A stretch of 14,394 bases of DNA from Chloroflexota bacterium (GTDB lineage: Bacteria; Chloroflexota; Anaerolineae; Anaerolineales; Anaerolineaceae). Within the stretch, counting starts at the first letter, position 1, and each line of letters starts with the position of its first letter. Made by a program: the position numbers and the translations under genes. Shown one piece after another: positions 1 through 6,690 of the stretch. The stretch is from positions 1 through 14,394 of the forward strand of contig JAAZPN010000233.1 of NCBI GenBank assembly GCA_012797215.1, given 5' to 3'. The notes under the pieces are model-generated. The model saw only the letters and a list, made by a program, of their open reading frames with translations. It had not been told where the DNA came from and did no database searches.

Positions 1-2428
1 CGCGCGCCGGCAGGTGCTGGAGCTTGGTCACACCAACGCTGTCGGGGGCACTCCGCTTGCATCCGCTTTTGAACCCGGGCCGCGCTTCGCGGGAAGACTG
101 AAAGATTTCCAGGCGCACCTGGCTGCGTTGGAGCAAAAAGGGCAGGAATGGGCTGTGGTTTCGCGCCAGGCTGCCCGTTTGCGTCAGCTTTGGCTTGAAA
201 ACAACCCGAATTTCTCATCGGATGAAGCAAACCTTTCCTTTATTGAAGGCTCATTAAGTGGCGGTTGGGTCCTCCAGCGGGGAGAAAGCCATGTTCATAA
301 TCTCTTAACCGATAGTGAAATTTTCGGTTGGGGGCGCCCTCAGGTTCGGCGTCGTGCTCCAATCATTAATGAAGCGCCTGAATTGGTCTTCGGCGACCTC
401 AAACCAGGGGATTGGGTTGTTCACGTAGACCACGGCATTGGGCAATTTGTTGGGCTGCTCAGCCCTGTAATCGATGGGGTGCAGCGGGAATATCTGACGA
501 TACAGTACAAGGACAACGATATCCTATACGTCCCCATCCACCAAGCGGATCGTGTTTCGCGTTATATCGGCGCAGAAGGAGGTCCGCCAGCCATCAGTCG
601 CCTGGGAAGCCAGGAATGGACCCAGACTAAGCAGCGCGTGAGGCGCGCAGTGCAGGAAGTCGCGCTTGAGCTGCTTGAGCTGTATGCTAAACGCCAGGTT
701 GCCGAGGGTTTCAGCTTTAGTCCGGATAGCGACTGGCAGCGTGAGTTGGAGGCCAGTTTTCCGTACATCGAAACGCCAGATCAACTGCAAGCCATTGCGC
801 AAGTGAAAAAAGACATGGAATCCCCCCGCCCGATGGACCGACTGCTCTGCGGTGACGTCGGTTACGGTAAGACGGAGGTAGCGCTGCGGGCGGCTTTTAA
901 GGCTGTCGCCGACGGCAAGCAGGTGGCAGTTCTAGTGCCCACTACCGTCCTGGCGCAGCAGCATTATGACACTTTCCGGGAACGCCTGGCGACTTTTCCC
1001 GTAAATGTGGAAATGCTTTCCCGCTTTCGCAGCCAAAAAGAGCAATCCGACATCATCAAACGGCTGGCTAAAAAGCAGGTCGATATAGTCATCGGCACGC
1101 ACCGCCTGATCTCCGGTGACGTTGGTTTCAATGATTTGGGTTTGGTCATTATTGATGAGGAACAGCGCTTTGGCGTTTCTCATAAAGAACACCTGAAACG
1201 ACTGCGCAATTCTGTTGACGTGCTCACGCTCACCGCGACACCCATTCCCCGCACCTTGTACATGGCATTAACCGGCGTAAGAGACATTTCAAACATCAAC
1301 TCCCCCCCAGAAGAACGGCTGCCCATCATCACGCACATTGGGATTTACGACCCCAAACTGGTTCGCGAGGCTGTTATTCGCGAGTTGGATCGCGGCGGAC
1401 AGGTTTTCTTTGTGCATAATCGGGTGCAGTCCATCCCGGCTGTCTACAATCATCTGCAAAACCTGGTTCCGGAAGCGACGATTGGAATCGCGCACGGGCA
1501 AATGGATGAGGAGCAGCTGGCGGATGTAATGCACAGCTTCACCTCCGGACAATTCGATATTCTGTTGTGCACATCGATTATTGAATCCGGATTGGATATC
1601 CCCAACGCTAATACCCTGATTATTGACCGGGCGGATACCTTTGGTCTGGCGCAGCTTTATCAACTGCGCGGCAGGGTCGGGCGCGGAGCCCAGCGCGCGT
1701 TCGCGTACCTGTTTCGCAGTACGCGCCACCAACCAACGCCCGAAGGGCAGGAGCGTCTGGAAGTGTTGGCGGATAATTCCCAGCTTGGTGCTGGATATGC
1801 CATCGCTATGCGCGACCTGGAAATGCGCGGCGCGGGGGACTTGTTGGGCACGCGGCAGTCGGGTTACATTGCCGCGGTCGGTTTCCAGCTTTATACCAGG
1901 CTGCTTTCTCAGGCCGTCCGCTCCATTCGGGCGGCGGCCGGGCTTGAATCCGAGCCCGAAAGCGGCTTGCCCTGGTTGGACGCACCCAGCTTGACGATAA
2001 ATATCGAGCTGCCCTTATCCAGCGAAATTCCAAACAGCTACATTCCAGACCAGGAGCTGCGCCTGACGCTTTATCGCAGGATAGCCTCGCTTCGCAGCGA
2101 GGAGGAACTGACCTCAACAGAAATTGAATTTGCGGACCGCTTTGGGGAGCCCCCTCAGGGAGTGAAAGACCTGTTGTTTCAGATGAAGATTAAAATCCTG
2201 GGAGAAAGCGCTGGTTTGGATTCCATTAGCATGATTAACAACCAACTTGTGCTTAGCTATCCGCCCCTGCCCAAAGGAGCGCGGCAGCGCGGTCTGCCAG
2301 AACTAGACCCAGCCGCTCGGGCGGGTAAAAACGCGTATTGGATAAACCTGGCGGGCTTAAAAACCGAAAGCTGGCAGGATGTGCTCGTACGCGTTCTCAA
2401 GAAACTGCCGGACAGCCTGGAATACTGA
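1..2428 (+). CDS. mfd: Transcription-repair coupling factor Mfd, 3' part
   Basis: Mfd is a cytoplasmic ATP-driven DNA translocase that removes RNA polymerase stalled at lesions and recruits UvrA for nucleotide excision repair. The frame is open to the left edge, so the gene starts outside the window and the GTG at 14 is internal. About 808 residues are present of the usual 1100-1150, so the UvrB-like N-terminal domains are mostly missing. Counting from the GTG at 14, the RNA-polymerase interaction domain (CarD/RID-like) is near residues 123-185. The RecG-like translocase follows, with Walker A GDVGYGKT at 280-287, DEEQ at 381-384, TATPIPRT near 407-414, GLDIPN at 526-531 and QLRGRVGRG at 550-558. 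The TRG-like segment and the C-terminal D7 domain complete the protein. I see no frameshift. The gene ends 31 bases before the next gene with no terminator hairpin between them. Confidence 0.97.
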   Translation, partial: ARRQVLELGHTNAVGGTPLASAFEPGPRFAGRLKDFQAHLAALEQKGQEWAVVSRQAARLRQLWLENNPNFSSDEANLSFIEGSLSGGWVLQRGESHVHNLLTDSEIFGWGRPQVRRRAPIINEAPELVFGDLKPGDWVVHVDHGIGQFVGLLSPVIDGVQREYLTIQYKDNDILYVPIHQADRVSRYIGAEGGPPAISRLGSQEWTQTKQRVRRAVQEVALELLELYAKRQVAEGFSFSPDSDWQRELEASFPYIETPDQLQAIAQVKKDMESPRPMDRLLCGDVGYGKTEVALRAAFKAVADGKQVAVLVPTTVLAQQHYDTFRERLATFPVNVEMLSRFRSQKEQSDIIKRLAKKQVDIVIGTHRLISGDVGFNDLGLVIIDEEQRFGVSHKEHLKRLRNSVDVLTLTATPIPRTLYMALTGVRDISNINSPPEERLPIITHIGIYDPKLVREAVIRELDRGGQVFFVHNRVQSIPAVYNHLQNLVPEATIGIAHGQMDEEQLADVMHSFTSGQFDILLCTSIIESGLDIPNANTLIIDRADTFGLAQLYQLRGRVGRGAQRAFAYLFRSTRHQPTPEGQERLEVLADNSQLGAGYAIAMRDLEMRGAGDLLGTRQSGYIAAVGFQLYTRLLSQAVRSIRAAAGLESEPESGLPWLDAPSLTINIELPLSSEIPNSYIPDQELRLTLYRRIASLRSEEELTSTEIEFADRFGEPPQGVKDLLFQMKIKILGESAGLDSISMINNQLVLSYPPLPKGARQRGLPELDPAARAGKNAYWINLAGLKTESWQDVLVRVLKKLPDSLEY

Positions 2429-2429
2429 C

Positions 2430-2449
2430 ACACAGTGCTGTGTTATACT
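2430..2449 (+). promoter_or_regulatory. Extended -10 promoter with overlapping inverted repeat
   Basis: TATACT at 2444-2449 is preceded by TGT at 2441-2443, giving an extended -10 element (TGn-TATACT). There is no good -35 at 16-18 bases. The -10 ends 10 bases before the ATG at 2460, so transcription would begin at or very near the start codon, and no Shine-Dalgarno sequence is visible. An inverted repeat, ACACAG-TG-CTGTGT, occupies 2430-2443. It directly abuts the -10 and includes its TGT extension, which is a typical place for a repressor. The repeat could also occur by chance. Confidence 0.45.
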
Positions 2450-2459
2450 GCGAAATTAG

Positions 2460-3851
2460 ATGCGAAACGACAACCCCAAAAAACCAGCTCAAAAATTATC
2501 CTGGTTACCCGCGCTGCTTCTTGTTTGCGGATTAATTCTCATTGTCGCGCAATTCTATGGGAATTACACCCTGGTAGTGAATGGCTCTGCGCGGAAAGCA
2601 CGCGCGATAGCTTTCAATTCCGGCCAGCTTCTGCGTGCCGCCGGGTATGTTCTGATGCCAGAAGACGAAATTTTTCCCGCGGAGAATAAGCTAAACCTCC
2701 TGGATCGGACGATTGTTCTTAATCAGGCGCGGTTGGTGACTATCCAGGTGGGAGAGGACAAAAAAACAATTTTTTCCGCGAGCTCGCTGCCAGCGAACCT
2801 GTTGGCACAAGCGCAGATACTTTTTTACCCAGAGGATTTGCTGTTGTGGAATGGCGCGCCACTTAACCCAACACAAGCCCTCCCGGTGGGAGAAGAACTC
2901 TACCTGGAATTTGTTCCTGCCAAGAGAATTGATTTGCGGGTTGAGGATACTGTGAGGACTTTTTTCACCCAACAGATAAGCTTGGGAAACGCATTGTCCG
3001 AGGCTGGCATCGCCTTACGTCCGGAAGACGCGCTTTCTCAACCGCTTGATTCCGAATTGAGCAATGAAAACGAAATTTCCGTCCGTTTGGCGCGCGAGAT
3101 TGCTGTGCAGCAGTCCGGCAGCCAGTTCAGAGGCTTGAGCGCGGCTGAGAATGTTGGCGACGCGCTGCGCGATTTGGGGCTGCCCCTTCAAAACCTGGAC
3201 TATTCTCAGCCGGATGAGAAAGCGCCTATCCCAGCGAATGGAAAAATCAGCGTTGTTCGGGTGAGTGAGGAAATCCTGCTGCAGACCGAAGAAACGGCCT
3301 ACAACAACAGCTATCAGGATGACCCCAATACGGAACTGGACACGACCTCGGTACTTGTGCCCGGGCAAATTGGCCTGGTTGTTTCCCGCGAGCGCTTGCG
3401 CCTGGAGGATGGCATTGAAAAGGGCAAAATTTCGGAAGGTCCCTGGAAAGCCAGCGACCCGGAGGAAGGGGTGTTGGGACGCGGCACCAAGGTGGTCGTG
3501 CGGACGGAAACAATCAATGGCGAGACCATTGAGTACTGGCGCAAGGTCAGTGTGTACGCGACCTCTTACAAACCAAGTTCGCAGGGCGGGGGCACTGGCA
3601 CAGCTTCTGGAATTCCGCTCACCAAGGGCATTATCGCCGTTACGCGCGCCTGGTACCTGGGAATGAAGCTCCAGCCGGTCTATGTGCCGGGATATGGGCG
3701 GGGAATTATTGCCGATACAGGCGGTGGAATCCCGGGTAGATACTGGATCGACCTTGGGTACGATGATGAAAACTATGAAAGCTGGCACTTTTGGACCACG
3801 CTGTATTTTCTGACGCCAGTTCCTGGCTACATTCCGGTGGTGCTGCCATGA
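2460..3851 (+). CDS. Membrane-anchored DUF348-G5-3D domain wall protein (YabE/RpfB-like)
   Basis: This is a 463-residue protein likely to remodel peptidoglycan outside the membrane. A short basic N-terminus precedes one membrane segment (about residues 15-31). Three or four DUF348-type repeats follow, clearest at about 37-77, 157-198 and 206-252, then a G5 domain (about 266-348) and a C-terminal 3D domain (about 363-455). DUF348 plus G5 is the architecture of YabE and of actinobacterial RpfB. The 3D domain, related to the MltA lytic transglycosylase barrel, takes the place of RpfB's lysozyme-like domain. Of the three aspartates that name the 3D domain, Asp419 (IIADTGG) and Asp431 (WIDL) are present, but the first position is Thr395 (AVTRAW). 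The ATG at 2460 lacks a Shine-Dalgarno sequence and sits just after an extended -10. The stop overlaps the rsmA start by 4 bases. Catalytic activity is inferred from the family. Confidence 0.85.
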   Translation: MRNDNPKKPAQKLSWLPALLLVCGLILIVAQFYGNYTLVVNGSARKARAIAFNSGQLLRAAGYVLMPEDEIFPAENKLNLLDRTIVLNQARLVTIQVGEDKKTIFSASSLPANLLAQAQILFYPEDLLLWNGAPLNPTQALPVGEELYLEFVPAKRIDLRVEDTVRTFFTQQISLGNALSEAGIALRPEDALSQPLDSELSNENEISVRLAREIAVQQSGSQFRGLSAAENVGDALRDLGLPLQNLDYSQPDEKAPIPANGKISVVRVSEEILLQTEETAYNNSYQDDPNTELDTTSVLVPGQIGLVVSRERLRLEDGIEKGKISEGPWKASDPEEGVLGRGTKVVVRTETINGETIEYWRKVSVYATSYKPSSQGGGTGTASGIPLTKGIIAVTRAWYLGMKLQPVYVPGYGRGIIADTGGGIPGRYWIDLGYDDENYESWHFWTTLYFLTPVPGYIPVVLP

Positions 3852-4681
3852 CCAGGCAGTACCTTAACGTCCGGGCCCTGCTGCGTGAACACGGGCTGCA
3901 GCCTAAAAAATCCTTAGGACAAAACTTTTTGATTGATCCGAATGGATTGGATAAGGTTATGCTCGCGGCTGGCGTCAGTCAGGAAGACACCGTGTTAGAG
4001 ATTGGCGCGGGTCTGGGCAGCCTTACAGTGCTTCTGGCGCAGGCAGCCAGCCAGGTTGTGGCGGTGGAGATTGACCGCAACCTAATCAGCCCGCTCACGA
4101 AAGTCCTTGGTCCATACCAGAATGTGCGCCTTGTGGAAGGTGATGTGCTCAAGCTTCCCCTGGAAGAATTGCTCCCGGCGGAAGGCTATCTCGTAGTTGC
4201 GAATATTCCTTACTATATCAGTTCGGCGATTATTCGGCGCTTGTTGGAAGCAAAAACCCGACCCACGCGCGTTGTGCTGACTATCCAGCAGGAGGTCGCT
4301 GAAAGAATCTGCGCCAAGGATGGCAAGCTCAGTCTGCTCGCGCTTTCTGTGCAGGTGTTTGGGCTGCCAAGCGTAGAAGCGCGTATCCCCGCTGGCAGCT
4401 TTTATCCTGTTCCGGATGTTGATTCAGCCGTGCTTTCCATCACGCTGCACCCCCAACCGTTAATTGCATTGGAGGAGCTTGATGATTTCTTTAAACTGGC
4501 GCACGCCGGATTTTCGCAAAAGCGAAAGACGCTGCGCAACGCGCTTGCTTCCGGGCTGGGGCTGCCAACCGATAAAGTTGAAAACCTTCTGCGAAGCGCA
4601 GGCATTGATGCCCAGCGCCGCGCGGAAACACTCAGCATTGAGGAATGGGGACGCTTAACAACGGTCTGGAAACACGAATAA
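3848..4681 (+). CDS. rsmA: 16S rRNA (adenine1518-N6/adenine1519-N6)-dimethyltransferase RsmA (KsgA)
   Basis: RsmA uses S-adenosylmethionine to dimethylate two adjacent adenines near the 3' end of 16S rRNA late in 30S assembly. The product is 277 residues, normal for the family. It shows GQNFLID at 24-30, the SAM-binding motif EIGAGLGS at 51-58, an acidic residue at 74 (VAVEID), Asp99 in EGDV, the catalytic motif NIPYYIS at 119-125, and the C-terminal FSQKRKTLRNAL. The ATG at 3848 is chosen over an in-frame GTG at 3791. It gives the usual RsmA N-terminus, makes a 4-base ATGA overlap with the previous stop, and has GGTGG about 7 bases upstream. The overlap suggests coupled translation with the wall protein. 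A strong terminator follows. Confidence 0.97.
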   Translation: MTRQYLNVRALLREHGLQPKKSLGQNFLIDPNGLDKVMLAAGVSQEDTVLEIGAGLGSLTVLLAQAASQVVAVEIDRNLISPLTKVLGPYQNVRLVEGDVLKLPLEELLPAEGYLVVANIPYYISSAIIRRLLEAKTRPTRVVLTIQQEVAERICAKDGKLSLLALSVQVFGLPSVEARIPAGSFYPVPDVDSAVLSITLHPQPLIALEELDDFFKLAHAGFSQKRKTLRNALASGLGLPTDKVENLLRSAGIDAQRRAETLSIEEWGRLTTVWKHE

Positions 4682-4694
4682 TCAGGCGTTAAAG

Positions 4695-4726
4695 AAAAAA
4701 AACTGCCCGCACAGGGCAGTTTTTTT
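4695..4726. terminator. Bidirectional intrinsic terminator
   Basis: A CTGCCC/GGGCAG stem (4703-4708 with 4714-4719) and a GCACA loop are flanked by eight A on the left and seven T on the right. The A and T runs also pair and lengthen the stem. Read from either strand the hairpin is followed by a U-run, so it can end both rsmA (plus) and the convergent proline-rich membrane protein (minus). Confidence 0.93.
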
Positions 4727-4734
4727 GCAGGTGA

Positions 4735-5205
4735 TTAGATAACCAGAAGCAGTAAGGCTGTATTCTGCCAGGCAGCTGAGAAGACACCGAGGAAAATCGC
4801 GATTGGGCAAACGCAGCAAAGCAGCAGCACAAGTAAGACAATCAGGACAATTGCCCAAACTGGGAAGTTCTTCTTCTCAGAAACAGGCGCCTTGACGCTT
4901 GCTCCAGCAGTTGGCACGTCCACAACCACGGACTCAGCAGCCGCAGTCGGGGGAACCGCAGAAGCAGTTTCTGTTCCAGGCGTGTAGAGCTCGCCAGACC
5001 AGCGATCCGGGTCTTCGGCAGCGGAAGGCTGCGGAGCGCCCCAGCGATCAGTCTCTGTAGGAGGCTCGGGCGGAACTGGCGCGGGTGGAACTTCTTTGCT
5101 CCATTCCTCTGCGGAGGCGGAAGGAATTTGCTGCCATTCATCACCGAAGGATTTTGCGGCGTCTTCGGGTGTTTCTAATGGGGTGTTATTGGTGTTGTCG
5201 TCCAT
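4735..5205 (-). CDS. Proline-rich tail-anchored membrane protein of unknown function
   Basis: I do not recognise a family. The 156-residue protein begins at an ATG preceded by AGAGG with a 5-base spacer. Residues 1-112 are hydrophilic, acidic and rich in Pro, Ala and Thr, so probably disordered. One hydrophobic segment follows at about 115-141, with a CCVC cysteine cluster at 130-133, and then a short hydrophobic tail to residue 156. This suggests a C-terminally anchored protein with its bulk in the cytoplasm. Tryptophan recurs in a short acidic context four times (DEW at 22-24, EEW at 33-35, DRW at 53-55 and 68-70), possibly linear binding motifs. It is divergent from mscL and shares its upstream region, and it ends in the bidirectional terminator. 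Confidence 0.75.
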   Translation of the reverse strand: MDDNTNNTPLETPEDAAKSFGDEWQQIPSASAEEWSKEVPPAPVPPEPPTETDRWGAPQPSAAEDPDRWSGELYTPGTETASAVPPTAAAESVVVDVPTAGASVKAPVSEKKNFPVWAIVLIVLLVLLLCCVCPIAIFLGVFSAAWQNTALLLLVI

Positions 5206-5226
5206 GAAATCCTCTTTTCTCTTATC

Positions 5227-5238
5227 TAGACTGGTCTA
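5227..5238. promoter_or_regulatory. Inverted repeat at the start-site region of the proline-rich protein gene
   Basis: TAGAC-TG-GTCTA is an inverted repeat with 5-base arms. It lies directly downstream of the minus-strand -10 (5239-5244), where the transcription start is expected, so a bound protein would block initiation. This is an operator candidate from sequence symmetry and position only. Confidence 0.35.
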
Positions 5239-5267
5239 ATTATACAGCAAACCTGCGAGATTATCAT
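5239..5267 (-). promoter_or_regulatory. Promoter of the proline-rich membrane protein gene
   Basis: Read on the minus strand, ATGATA (plus 5262-5267) and TATAAT (plus 5239-5244) are separated by 17 bases. The -35 matches TTGACA at four of six positions and the -10 is a perfect consensus. The expected start near 5232 leaves a leader of about 26 bases that contains AGAGG in front of the ATG at 5205. Confidence 0.7.
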
Positions 5268-5286
5268 CCCGCTGCTTGTCTGGGAG

Positions 5287-5298
5287 CGATTATAATCG
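5287..5298 (+). promoter_or_regulatory. mscL -10 element inside a perfect palindrome
   Basis: TATAAT at 5291-5296 is a consensus -10 for mscL, leaving a leader of about 22 bases before the GTG at 5325. It lies inside CGATTATAATCG (5287-5298), a perfect 12-base palindrome. The bases at the -35 position (5268-5273, CCCGCT) do not resemble the consensus and there is no TGn extension. The promoter may therefore need an activator, or be controlled by a protein binding the palindrome. Confidence 0.5.
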
Positions 5299-5313
5299 GG
5301 TAAATAATTACTC

Positions 5314-5319
5314 AGGAGG
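5314..5319 (+). promoter_or_regulatory. Ribosome binding site of mscL
   Basis: AGGAGG lies 5 bases before the GTG at 5325. An in-frame ATG at 5337 is 17 bases away from it, too far, so this site decides for the GTG start. Confidence 0.85.
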
Positions 5320-5324
5320 CAATT

Positions 5325-5810
5325 GTGAAAAAAATAATGGATGAATTTAAAAATTTTATAATGAAAGGTAACGCCCTGGACCTTGCCATTGGCGTAATCA
5401 TCGGCGGCGCGTTTGGGTCAGTCGTGAATGGCGTTGTCAATGACTTGCTTATGCCGCCCCTGGGTCTGCTGCTGGGCAATGTGAACTTTTCTGACCTGTA
5501 CATTCAACTCAACCGCAAAACAGTGGAACTCGCGCCGCAAACCACCTTGGCTGCTGCAAAAGAGCAGGGCGCTGTGGTTTTAGCATACGGTAATTTCCTG
5601 ACGACCATCTTGAACTTCGTCATCATTGCCTTCAGCATCTTCCTGCTTGTAAAAGGCATCCAGAAACTGAAATCGGGAGCGACAAAGTTGAAGAAGGAAG
5701 AAGCCGCTGAAGCTGCTGAACCTACCGAGAAACTCTGTCCCTTCTGCCAGACGAGCATTCCGGTGAAAGCTGTGCGCTGCCCGCACTGCACATCTGAATT
5801 GACGGAATAA
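5325..5810 (+). CDS. mscL: Large-conductance mechanosensitive channel MscL with C-terminal zinc ribbon
   Basis: MscL forms a homopentameric membrane pore that opens under high membrane tension to release solutes during hypo-osmotic shock. The 161-residue product has the family N-terminal helix ([10 protein letters not shown], 7-16), TM1 with [13 protein letters not shown] (19-31), then MPPLGLLLG (43-51), a periplasmic loop, TM2 (about 89-111) and a charged cytoplasmic helix (about 113-130). It then departs from the usual 130-150-residue form. After a short Ala/Glu linker comes a CPFC...CPHC unit (Cys138, 141, 152, 155) typical of a zinc ribbon. Start is the GTG behind AGGAGG. The methyltransferase gene follows after 34 bases with no convincing terminator, so co-transcription is possible. 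The channel call is firm. The role of the ribbon is unknown. Confidence 0.96.
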   Translation: MKKIMDEFKNFIMKGNALDLAIGVIIGGAFGSVVNGVVNDLLMPPLGLLLGNVNFSDLYIQLNRKTVELAPQTTLAAAKEQGAVVLAYGNFLTTILNFVIIAFSIFLLVKGIQKLKSGATKLKKEEAAEAAEPTEKLCPFCQTSIPVKAVRCPHCTSELTE

Positions 5811-5844
5811 TTATTAAACCATTTTTTATGGAGCATTCTCTGTT

Positions 5845-6690
5845 GTGACCAGCACGGTTTTTTTTGGCGACAATCTCAATATTCTGCGCCGACTACCTGA
5901 CGAGTCTGTGGACCTTATTTATATCGACCCACCCTTCAATACTGGCAAGGTTCAGGCGCGTAAACGCCTGAAGACTACCCGGGATGTTGAAGGCGACCGC
6001 GTGGGTTTTGGAGAGAATAATTACCGCACGGAGCTGATTTCTGAGCAGGCATATAGTGATTCCTTTGGTAATTACCAGGCTTTTCTAATGCCACGAATGC
6101 AAGAAGCGCATCGTTTGCTCAAAGCTCACGGCAGCCTCTATTTTCATATCGATTACCGTGAAGTGCATTACTGCAAAATCATGCTCGACCAAATATTTGG
6201 TCGCGAAAACTTCCTGAATGAAATCATCTGGGCATACGATTATGGCGGACGCGCGAAGAACAAGTGGCCAGCCAAACACGATAACATTCTCTATTACGCT
6301 AAAGACCACCAAAATTATGTCTTTAACAGGGATGCTATCGACCGAGAGCCGTACATGGCACCAGGACTGGTGGGGAAGGAAAAAGCTGCGCGTGGAAAGC
6401 TGCCCACCGACACCTGGTGGCACACCATAGTTGGTACCAACAGCCGTGAGAAAACTGGGTACCCCACTCAAAAACCTGTTGCCATTCTCGAACGCATTCT
6501 GCGGGCCTCCTCCAATCCTGGAGATTTGGTGCTGGATTTTTTTGCTGGAAGTGGCAGTACCGGGCAGGCCTGTCTTAATCTGGGAAGACGCTTCATCCTG
6601 ATAGATAACAATCCCCAGGCCTTGGAAACGATGCGCAAGCGGTTTGACGGTATCCCGGGGATCGCCTGGGAATTGGAGGCGGACCGATGA
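5845..6690 (+). CDS. Beta-class DNA N4-cytosine/N6-adenine methyltransferase, stand-alone
   Basis: This enzyme would transfer a methyl group from SAM to an exocyclic amino group in DNA. Its 281 residues show catalytic motif IV DPPFNTG at 28-34 near the N-terminus, a middle region probably holding target recognition (about 35-210, with DTWWHTI and GYPTQKP toward its end), and SAM-binding motif I DFFAGSGSTG at 231-240. The order IV, recognition region, I defines the beta class. The DPPF motif suits an amino-methyltransferase but does not by itself separate adenine from cytosine. No restriction endonuclease or specificity subunit is nearby, so it is an orphan, possibly regulatory. Start is a GTG, with only a distant GGAG 11 bases upstream. 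An in-frame TAA at 5815 rules out a much longer form. Its end overlaps the next gene by 4 bases (ATGA). Confidence 0.92.
   Translation: MTSTVFFGDNLNILRRLPDESVDLIYIDPPFNTGKVQARKRLKTTRDVEGDRVGFGENNYRTELISEQAYSDSFGNYQAFLMPRMQEAHRLLKAHGSLYFHIDYREVHYCKIMLDQIFGRENFLNEIIWAYDYGGRAKNKWPAKHDNILYYAKDHQNYVFNRDAIDREPYMAPGLVGKEKAARGKLPTDTWWHTIVGTNSREKTGYPTQKPVAILERILRASSNPGDLVLDFFAGSGSTGQACLNLGRRFILIDNNPQALETMRKRFDGIPGIAWELEADR

Noticed and set aside
3015..3788. A 257-codon minus-strand open frame opposite the wall protein
   Set aside because: It is antisense to the DUF348-G5-3D gene, which has recognisable domains; the antisense translation shows none.
3791..3847. Upstream extension of rsmA to a GTG at 3791
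   Set aside because: It would overlap the previous gene by 61 bases and add an N-terminus not seen in RsmA. The ATG at 3848 gives the usual start and a 4-base coupled overlap.
5819..5831. CCAT-T5-ATGG hairpin between mscL and the methyltransferase gene, as a terminator
   Set aside because: The stem is only 4 base pairs with no following T-run, so it is too weak to support a terminator.
5845..6690. A full restriction-modification or phage-defence system around the methyltransferase
   Set aside because: No endonuclease, specificity subunit, helicase or other defence gene is found in the flanking sequence on either strand. The neighbours are a channel and nucleotide-type enzymes.
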